NCBI GenBank assembly: GCA_021799945.1
Contig: JAJYZK010000176.1
Span: 1-6,822 of the forward strand
DNA length: 6,822 bases
DNA from: Acidobacteriota bacterium
GTDB taxonomy: Bacteria; Acidobacteriota; Terriglobia; Terriglobales; Acidobacteriaceae
Reading direction: 5' to 3'
In this document: one piece after another, positions 1 through 3,974 of the stretch
Position numbering within the stretch: position 1 is the stretch's first letter
How the letters are laid out: each line of letters opens with the position of its first letter
Position numbers and translations under genes: made by a program
The notes under the pieces: model-generated
Databases searched by the model: none
What the model was told of the DNA's origin: nothing
What the model saw: only the letters and a program-made list of their open reading frames with translations

Positions 1-74
1 ACCGCCGGGAGCACCAGGACCGTGATCAGGCCCACCATCAGGTATTTGACGACCAGCTGCGTCAGCACGCGCAC
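1..74 (-). CDS. N-terminal fragment of a small membrane protein, DUF2512 (YndM)-like
   Basis: Only the first 24 codons are inside the window; the gene runs off the left edge. From a GTG at 72-74 it reads MRVLTQLVVKYLMVGLITVL followed by Val-Leu-Pro-Ala. This is one amphipathic-to-hydrophobic helix with a Lys-Tyr near its start. The start was chosen because AGGGG (complement of 84-88) lies nine bases upstream; an in-frame TTG at 78-80 and a GTG at 66-68 are alternatives. The pattern resembles the first helix of DUF2512 proteins, four-helix membrane proteins of unknown function known mainly from Firmicutes. That assignment rests on memory of a short stretch and is tentative. If right, it does not fit the acidobacterial genes further right, in line with the break near 455. 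Confidence 0.4.
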   Translation of the reverse strand, partial: MRVLTQLVVKYLMVGLITVLVLPA

Positions 75-106
75 GCGCAAGCACCCCTGCGCTAAGCCTG
101 CCCGGC

Positions 107-301
107 TTGAGTCAGCCGCACGCGCGGGGGGCATCCTGCTGTCGGGAGGGTGTCGTCCTGCCGATTCTGTGGCTCGTGGTCATCGCCGTCGCCGGGTACA
201 TCGCCTTCGCGCTGGTGGCCGGCGTCATGAAGGTCGTCGTCATCGTGGCCGCCGTCGCCGCCGCCATCTGGGTCCTGAGCCGCATGCGCGCCCGCGGCTG
301 A
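107..301 (+). CDS. Small two-helix membrane ORF, family not recognised
   Basis: Open for 64 codons from a TTG, but the likely protein begins near residue 16, after GGGAGGG at 145-151, where only a CTG (158-160) is available as a start. The last 49 residues are strongly hydrophobic: one segment from Leu-Pro-Ile-Leu-Trp to about residue 40, a single Lys at residue 42, a second Val/Ala-rich segment, then a basic tail (Ser-Arg-Met-Arg-Ala-Arg-Gly). The order of hydrophobic segments and a positive C-terminus is what a genuine small inner-membrane protein would show. It is divergent from the membrane gene at 1-74, with about 80 bases between. The poor start and the nearby junctions mean it could be a frame-damaged or chance ORF. 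No function is assigned. Confidence 0.3.
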   Translation: MSQPHARGASCCREGVVLPILWLVVIAVAGYIAFALVAGVMKVVVIVAAVAAAIWVLSRMRARG

Positions 302-455
302 CGTTGCCGCTCGCCGGGGCCGGGCACCTGGTCCACCTGGTCACGCCCCTCGCCGGCGTGGCCTGGAACGTGACGACGTACTCGCGCCTGGCGCTCCTCG
401 AGCGCTACGGGGAAGCCGGCGTGCAGGTCCACCCCCTCCGGCGCCCCGCTTCGGG
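301..455 (+). pseudogene. Fragment resembling the NAD(P)-binding fold of an OYE-type flavin oxidoreductase
   Basis: In the frame starting at 301 the translation has the pattern Leu-Ala-Gly-Ala-Gly-His-x-Val-His-Leu-Val-Thr-Pro-Leu, then Val-Ala-Trp-Asn-Val-Thr-Thr-Tyr-Ser-Arg-Leu-Ala-Leu-Leu-Glu-Arg, then Ala-Gly-Val-Gln-Val-His. This resembles the second Rossmann fold of 2,4-dienoyl-CoA reductase / trimethylamine dehydrogenase-like proteins: a helix ending in Ala-Gly-His, a strand ending in Val-Thr-Pro, and a helix leading to a Gly-Val-x-Val strand. Upstream of 301 the same frame is Arg-rich nonsense and no good start exists. Downstream it stops at 463-465, next to the rnr break. It is therefore a piece of a gene of about 50 residues, out of perhaps 650. 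The family call is from pattern memory only and needs a database search. Confidence 0.3.
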
Positions 456-1036
456 GTCTCGCTGAAGACGCGGTGCGGGGTCATCGGCGATTCCGGCGGC
501 GGCGCCGCCAAATCGAAAGGAATCAGGATGGGCTGGGTGATGCGGATATCGGCCGGCTGCACCGTGTGGCCCCTGGCATGTTCGTCGCGCGCGGCATAGA
601 AATAGCCGACCACCGTGGCGTTGCGTCGCCACAGGACGCGGGCGATGCGGCCGGAGCGCCGGCCGTCGGGCCGCGGCGGAGCCAGCTCGACCAGCACCTG
701 GTCTCCCTGCATCGCTCCGTTCATCCCGCTGACGCGAATGAAGATATCGTCCTCGCCGCGGACTCCGCCATGCTCCTGCCGTACGAACCCGTAGCCTTCC
801 GCGTGAACATCCAGGCGGCCGGCGAAGAGATTCTCCCTCGGGCCGGCATGGGGAAGCGTCCACTGGCCACGGCCGGCGGCCAGCAGGGCGCCGCGGGCGG
901 TGAGCCGATCGAGTTGTTCCAGAAGGAGGCGGCGCTCGCGGCCGCCGCCCAGACCAAGCTCGCGGATAAGCTGCTTGTACCCGGCGGTTTGACCGGCTGA
1001 GCGCTCAATGCGGCGGAGGAGTTCCTGGTCGGTCAT
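341..1036 (-). CDS. rnr: Ribonuclease R, N-terminal quarter only (truncated)
   Basis: RNase R is a 3'-to-5' exoribonuclease of the RNB family, usually 700-850 residues, that degrades structured RNA. Only its RNA-binding front end is present. Residues 1-65 form the winged-helix domain (MTDQELLRRIERS start, Tyr20-Lys-Gln-Leu, an Arg/Leu-rich recognition region). Residues 70-135 are a cold-shock OB fold (Gly-Arg-Leu-Asp-Val, Gly-Tyr-Gly-Phe-Val, Asp-Asp-Ile-Phe-Ile, Met-Gln-Gly-Asp). Residues 136-190 start the second OB fold (Asn-Ala-Thr-Val-Val-Gly-Tyr-Phe, Ile-Thr-Gln-Pro-Ile-Leu-Ile-Pro). Family-like sequence ends about residue 194 (base 455), after Thr-Pro-His-Arg-Val. The remaining 37 residues are low-complexity Arg/Ser/Gly read antisense to other DNA. 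The catalytic RNB domain and S1 domain are absent in all frames to the left. The ATG start has no Shine-Dalgarno; a C-rich repeat precedes it. Confidence 0.85.
   Translation of the reverse strand: MTDQELLRRIERSAGQTAGYKQLIRELGLGGGRERRLLLEQLDRLTARGALLAAGRGQWTLPHAGPRENLFAGRLDVHAEGYGFVRQEHGGVRGEDDIFIRVSGMNGAMQGDQVLVELAPPRPDGRRSGRIARVLWRRNATVVGYFYAARDEHARGHTVQPADIRITQPILIPFDLAAPPPESPMTPHRVFSETPKRGAGGGGPARRLPRSARGAPGASTSSRSRPRRRGA
444..456. repeat. Short perfect inverted repeat at the rnr break
   Basis: CCCCG (444-448), a three-base CTT loop, then CGGGG (452-456). It sits where RNase R similarity ends (about 455) and where the plus-strand oxidoreductase-like frame ends. No T-run follows on either strand, so it is not an obvious terminator. 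Fold-back sequences are common at template-switch or ligation artefacts, but also at real deletion endpoints; the sequence alone does not decide. Confidence 0.5.
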
Positions 1037-1040
1037 CGCT

Positions 1041-1068
1041 GGTTTTGGGGCGGTTTTGGGGTGGTTTT
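1041..1068. repeat. G-rich 11-bp tandem repeat next to the rnr start codon
   Basis: GGTTTTGGGGC at 1041-1051, GGTTTTGGGGT at 1052-1062, and a third partial copy GGTTTT at 1063-1068 followed by CCC. On the plus strand the runs of two and four G separated by T4 could form a two-layer G-quadruplex. On the rnr mRNA the same bases read as CCCCAAAACC repeats immediately before ATG 1036, where a Shine-Dalgarno would normally lie. The period of 11 is close to one turn of DNA. Confidence 0.75.
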
Positions 1069-1137
1069 CCCGCGCGATTTATGTTGATGGTAATGGGTCA
1101 CGTCCGGAACGGAAAAACAAACTTTCCTCAGATGGGA

Positions 1138-1165
1138 TTTCAATTTTTCGTCAAGCATGTAAGAT
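1138..1165 (+). promoter_or_regulatory. Possible promoter for a short leader or small RNA
   Basis: TAAGAT at 1160-1165 matches the -10 consensus at four of six bases. TTTCAA at 1138-1143 is a weak -35, with a 16-base spacer. The start would be near 1172, giving a transcript of about 118 bases to the terminator at 1261-1289. The -35 match is poor, so this is a suggestion rather than a call. Confidence 0.3.
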
Positions 1166-1171
1166 GCAGAC

Positions 1172-1289
1172 AAGAGGAGGGACCGCCGCGCCCAAGCGCG
1201 GGGGCCCCGAATGCAACACCAGCTTTCAATTCCAGCACCTCCGCCTGATCTTTCTCAAGACGCGGGAACGGGTTCCCGCGGGGTTTTTT
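1172..1289 (+). ncRNA. Candidate small RNA or transcription attenuator upstream of the bactofilin gene
   Basis: There is no gene on the plus strand before this point, yet a strong plus-strand terminator closes it, so something is probably transcribed. Visible structure: GAGGAGGG at 1174-1181, a perfect six-pair hairpin CCGCGC/GCGCGG (1186-1191 and 1196-1201, loop CCAA), GGGGCCCC palindrome at 1201-1208, a less structured middle, CCTCC at 1238-1242 able to pair with GGAGG at 1176-1180, then the terminator. It could be a stand-alone sRNA, or a leader whose terminator controls read-through into the bactofilin gene 57 bases on. I do not recognise a named RNA family. Confidence 0.35.
1261..1289 (+). 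terminator. Strong intrinsic (Rho-independent) terminator
   Basis: An eight-base-pair stem, CGCGGGAA (1261-1268) with TTCCCGCG (1273-1280), encloses a four-base CGGG loop, followed by GGG and six T (1284-1289). The opposite strand has no matching T-run after the stem, so it acts on plus-strand transcription only. It lies between the candidate promoter and the bactofilin gene. Confidence 0.8.
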
Positions 1290-1303
1290 CGGGGGTTGTG
1301 TAC

Positions 1304-1323
1304 GCCTAAGTATGCCTAAGTAT
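1304..1323. repeat. Perfect 10-bp tandem duplication before the bactofilin gene
   Basis: GCCTAAGTAT occurs twice head to tail (1304-1313 and 1314-1323), so the copies lie on one face of the helix. Each contains TAAGTAT, which resembles a -10 element; TTGTGT at 1296-1301 could act as -35 for the second copy. It may be a promoter with a built-in direct-repeat operator, or a chance duplication. Confidence 0.6.
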
Positions 1324-1345
1324 CTGGAAAGGACATAGTAGCGAG

Positions 1346-1864
1346 ATGTGGAAACCGAACCAGCCCGGAAGTCCATCGCAATCCCCGAGCGCGGAGCCGG
1401 CGCGCCCGGCTGCGCCCTCCACTGCGGGATATGATGCAACCACCCCGCGCCCATCAGGAACATCCCCGGTGTCGAACGCCGGATCGGACCAGGCGACGAT
1501 CGGCAAGAGCCTGGTTGTCAAAGGGGAGGTCACAGGCTCCGAGTCCTTGTATATCGATGGCAAGGTCGAGGGCGCGATCAATCTCCCCGGCAACCGCGTG
1601 ACGGTAGGCCGCAACGGCCAGGTCTCCGCCAATATCTCCGCCCGCGAAGTGGTGGTGCTGGGCAAGGTGCGCGGCAACATCAACGCCAGCGATCGCGTGG
1701 ACATCCGGAGCGAGGGTTCGTTGACCGGAGACGTGATTGCGCAGCGCATCAGCATCGAAGACGGAGCCTTCTTCAAGGGCGGAATCGACATTCGCAAGCC
1801 CGGTCAAGGGAAGGACGGCGGACCGGCGACGGCGGAGCAGCAGAAGGCCGTGGTTACGGCCTGA
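1346..1864 (+). CDS. Bactofilin (polymer-forming cytoskeletal protein)
   Basis: Bactofilins (DUF583) are small beta-helical proteins that polymerise without nucleotide into filaments at the inner membrane and help place wall enzymes, stalks or chromosome-segregation factors. Length 172 residues, normal for the family. Residues 1-48 are a Pro/Ser/Ala-rich, probably disordered tail. Residues 50-150 are the beta-helix: repeating short strands with Gly turns, such as Ile-Gly-Lys-Ser-Leu-Val-Val-Lys-Gly, Leu-Tyr-Ile-Asp-Gly-Lys-Val-Glu-Gly, Val-Leu-Gly-Lys-Val-Arg-Gly-Asn-Ile and the late Ile-Glu-Asp-Gly-Ala-Phe-Phe-Lys-Gly motif. Residues 151-172 are a short polar tail. There is no M23 peptidase neighbour, often seen beside bactofilins. 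The ATG start has AAAGGA 12 bases upstream, slightly far. It is transcribed alone, behind the terminator at 1261-1289 and a 10-bp repeat, and ends before the convergent hairpin at 2030-2057. Confidence 0.92.
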   Translation: MWKPNQPGSPSQSPSAEPARPAAPSTAGYDATTPRPSGTSPVSNAGSDQATIGKSLVVKGEVTGSESLYIDGKVEGAINLPGNRVTVGRNGQVSANISAREVVVLGKVRGNINASDRVDIRSEGSLTGDVIAQRISIEDGAFFKGGIDIRKPGQGKDGGPATAEQQKAVVTA

Positions 1865-2029
1865 GCCTCGCCGCAAGCCTGACGGCCTGTGGTCACATCC
1901 ACGCAATGCCGGAAGGGCGCTTACGGGACCTGCCATGTGAGCGGGTTCTGCTATGCCGGCTGGCGTGCTTCCACCGCCGCCAAACGCTAACCAGAGACGC
2001 CATCCAGGAAACCAAATAAGGAACCCAAG

Positions 2030-2057
2030 AAGGCCCCGTGCCGCCCGGCGGGGCCTT
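2030..2057. terminator. Hairpin terminator between convergent bactofilin and murJ
   Basis: A nine-base-pair GC-rich stem, AAGGCCCCG (2030-2038) with CGGGGCCTT (2049-2057), with a ten-base loop. Read on the minus strand it is followed by TTCTTGGGTTCCTTATTTGG, which is T-rich, so it best serves murJ. On the plus strand TTCGATCGTC follows, a weaker tail, but it may also stop bactofilin transcripts. The rest of 1865-2124 holds nothing I can support; a 38-codon ORF from ATG 1905 has no ribosome site. Confidence 0.65.
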
Positions 2058-2124
2058 CGATCGTCTGAAACATCTCTTCCGGAGCCTCCCGGCCGGGCCT
2101 GCAATGCCCAGCCTGCGCACACCC

Positions 2125-3750
2125 TCACTCACTCGCCCGCAGTCGCCTGAGCAGCTGCCCCGGCAGCGCCGACCCGGTAAGCCGGAGCGCCACGCCCGAC
2201 AAGGCCGCCCAAACTACTCCTGAGAGCGACAGAAGAACCAGTTCCTGCGGCCGGCTCGACCATGCCGCCACATGGCGCAGCGCCATCAATGCGACAAAGC
2301 TTGCGGCGGAGGCCAGCAGCGAGCAGCCCAGTTCCCGGTAGTCGAGCCCGGCCAGCGGGGCCATTCCGCGGCGGTCCAGCAGCACCGCCAGCACTATGGT
2401 CTGCACAAAAATGCCCGCGTCCGAGGCGACGGCCAGGCCGATCGGTCCCATGGCGTGGAAGAGGGCCGTGTAGACCGGCAGCAGGGCGGCGACCACCAGG
2501 GTCGAGGCGACCATCGGCGTGAGCGTGTTCCCCGCCGCGTAAAAGGCCCGGGAATAGATGGCCTGCGACGTCCAGAAGCACAGCGAGACGGAGAAGATGG
2601 CGAAGTAGCGCGCCATCGCGCCGGCGTCGGCCCGGTGAAAGTCGCCGCCGCGATACACCAAATCCACCGCCGGTCCGGCCATGGCGATCATCCAGGAGGA
2701 AAGCAAGATGGAAAAGGCGAGAATGCGGGAAACCGATGCATTCACCGCTCTGGCGAAGGGCGCGCGGTCGGATTTCGCGTGCAGGGCGGCCAGAAAGGGC
2801 AGAGAGGCGATGCCCGCGGCTTGTCCCAGCGCCACCGGGGCGGTAAAAAGCTGCTTCGCGTAGGTGAGCAGCGAAACCGCGCCGCCGACCCGGGAGGCGA
2901 AAAAATTAATGATCCAGTTATCGACCGTCACCAGCGAAAACCCGATGATGAGGGGCAGCGACATCCGGAACCACTCTCGCAGCCCGGGGTCTTTCCAGTC
3001 GAGGATGGGCCGATAGCGCATGCCGGCCCGGCGCGCATACACGGCATTCAATAAAAAGGGTCCGAAAAACGCCCCCGCGAGGGTCCCGAAGGCCAGCGAG
3101 GAGACGCCCAGGCGCCGCGCCAGCAGAACCCCGCCCAGAATGGTTCCGCAGTTGTAAATCAGCGGCGTGACGACCTGAATGTTGAACTGCCTGCGTGCGA
3201 TCAACACGGCGCCGAAGACGCCGCCGGCCAGGAAAAACAACTGGGCTGGAAGCAGAATCCGGGTGAGGCCCACACAGAGCGCGGCCTTGGATGGGTCGGA
3301 TTCAAAACCTGTCAGCAGCAGGCGGACATAGGCTCCGGCGAGGTACTCGGCCAGCAGAATGGCCGCACCCAGCACCAGAACCATGGTGGTGAGGATGACG
3401 GACATGGTCCGCTCGCCCTCTTCCCGGCGGCCGGTTTCGTCATAGCGGCTGAGCATGGTGACAAAACTGATGGAGGCCGCGCCGCCGATCAGGAAATACG
3501 AGATCATGTCCGGCAACTGGAAGGCGGCGTTGAAGGCGTCGGCCGCAGCGCTTCGGCCAAAGAGATAGGCGATGTATTTCACCCGCACCAGCCCGATCGC
3601 CCGCGATAGCATCGCGGAGACCATGAGCAGGATGGTTGCGGAGAAGGCCGAGTGCCGGTGAGCAGGCCGCAGCGCCGCGCGGGTGCGCTGCCAATGCGTC
3701 GGCGGGGGAGAGCCTGGCGTCCCGGGCTGTGGATGGTCGAGGTGTGTCAC
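2125..3750 (-). CDS. murJ: MurJ/MviN lipid II flippase
   Basis: MurJ (MOP superfamily) moves the peptidoglycan precursor lipid II across the inner membrane. The 541 residues are slightly longer than usual because of a Pro/Thr/His-rich cytoplasmic tail (1-32). Membrane segments follow from about residue 36 to 525, about 14 in all. Family signs: Leu-Ser-Arg50-Ala-Ile-Gly-Leu-Val-Arg56 in helix 1; Phe-Gly, then Ala-Asp71-Ala-Phe and Gln-Leu-Pro; Ala-Gly-Gly-Val-Phe-Gly near 175; Tyr297-Ala-Lys-Gln; Ser-Arg-Ala-Phe-Tyr-Ala-Ala-Gly-Asn-Thr near 400, typical of helix 11. Aligned by eye to E. coli MurJ, Arg18, Arg24 and Asp39 are kept, but Arg52 becomes Ser84 and Arg270 becomes Gln300. The start is GTG with no clear ribosome site; Met43 is too late, as it lies inside helix 1. 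Its divergent neighbour is mfd. Confidence 0.92.
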   Translation of the reverse strand: MTHLDHPQPGTPGSPPPTHWQRTRAALRPAHRHSAFSATILLMVSAMLSRAIGLVRVKYIAYLFGRSAAADAFNAAFQLPDMISYFLIGGAASISFVTMLSRYDETGRREEGERTMSVILTTMVLVLGAAILLAEYLAGAYVRLLLTGFESDPSKAALCVGLTRILLPAQLFFLAGGVFGAVLIARRQFNIQVVTPLIYNCGTILGGVLLARRLGVSSLAFGTLAGAFFGPFLLNAVYARRAGMRYRPILDWKDPGLREWFRMSLPLIIGFSLVTVDNWIINFFASRVGGAVSLLTYAKQLFTAPVALGQAAGIASLPFLAALHAKSDRAPFARAVNASVSRILAFSILLSSWMIAMAGPAVDLVYRGGDFHRADAGAMARYFAIFSVSLCFWTSQAIYSRAFYAAGNTLTPMVASTLVVAALLPVYTALFHAMGPIGLAVASDAGIFVQTIVLAVLLDRRGMAPLAGLDYRELGCSLLASAASFVALMALRHVAAWSSRPQELVLLSLSGVVWAALSGVALRLTGSALPGQLLRRLRASE

Positions 3751-3974
3751 GCGAAGGATGTCAGGCGAACTGTTTTGCAGGCCCGAACCTGGCCCGGTGG
3801 CAGTAGCGTTGGCCTGATTCTAGACGGTTTCTGCGCGGTTAGAGGCGCGAAGGGCCGGCCGGTTGCTGACAACGATACCCGCCGCCCGGCGCGAGCCCGG
3901 CGCGTGGACTCGCGCGGCCGGCGCCGGCTTCGCGGCGGTTCGTCAGCGCGAAAGGCAGTCCGTTAGTATGAAAG
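3751..3974. promoter_or_regulatory. Divergent promoter region between murJ and mfd
   Basis: 224 bases without a gene. For murJ, TAGAAT (complement of 3817-3822) matches the -10 consensus at five of six and would give a leader of about 60 bases, but no good -35 is seen. For mfd, TAGTAT at 3964-3969 is a possible -10 placed so that transcription would begin at or next to the ATG. A GC-rich direct repeat (3884-3904) and self-complementary stretches around 3853-3862 and 3914-3926 lie between. Confidence 0.4.
3884..3904. repeat. GC-rich 11-bp-period direct repeat between murJ and mfd
   Basis: GCCCGGCGCG occurs at 3884-3893 and again at 3895-3904, with a single A between. The spacing of one helical turn would suit a dimeric regulator. 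In DNA this GC-rich, a ten-base repeat could also arise by chance. Confidence 0.4.

Larger units (their letters stand above)
1037..1345. promoter_or_regulatory. 309-base divergent intergenic region between rnr and the bactofilin gene
   Basis: There is no convincing protein-coding gene here. The stretch about 1075-1165 is clearly richer in A and T than the genes on either side, as expected for promoters of the two divergent genes. In order from rnr it holds a G-rich 11-bp tandem repeat (1041-1068), a possible minus-strand -10 for rnr (ACATAAAT, complement of 1077-1084), a possible plus-strand promoter at 1138-1165, two GC hairpins, an intrinsic terminator (1261-1289), a 10-bp tandem repeat (1304-1323) and the bactofilin ribosome-binding site. 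A 32-codon ORF from ATG 1211 contains the terminator within itself and lacks a correctly spaced ribosome site, so it is not called. Confidence 0.6.

Noticed and set aside
22..300. First part of a 147-codon plus-strand frame beginning at 22
   Set aside because: Before 301 it is an Arg/Gly/His-rich translation shifted against the hydrophobic membrane ORF; only the portion after 301 looks protein-like.
1211..1309. Possible 32-codon leader peptide from ATG 1211
   Set aside because: The purine-rich GAGGAGGG is about 30 bases upstream, too far, and the terminator hairpin lies within the reading frame; composition is Pro/Gly/Ser without a run of regulatory codons.
1905..2021. 38-codon ORF after the bactofilin gene
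   Set aside because: No ribosome site before the ATG and no recognisable features; ORFs this short are common by chance at this GC content.
1454..2128. Long minus-strand frames opposite the bactofilin gene and its 3' spacer
   Set aside because: Shadow of the bactofilin gene, whose plus-strand frame has clear beta-helix repeats; the antisense translation is low-complexity and Arg-rich.
2272..3054. 260-codon plus-strand frame opposite murJ
   Set aside because: Gln/Arg/Gly/His-rich antisense product of a hydrophobic membrane gene; murJ motifs on the other strand are unambiguous.
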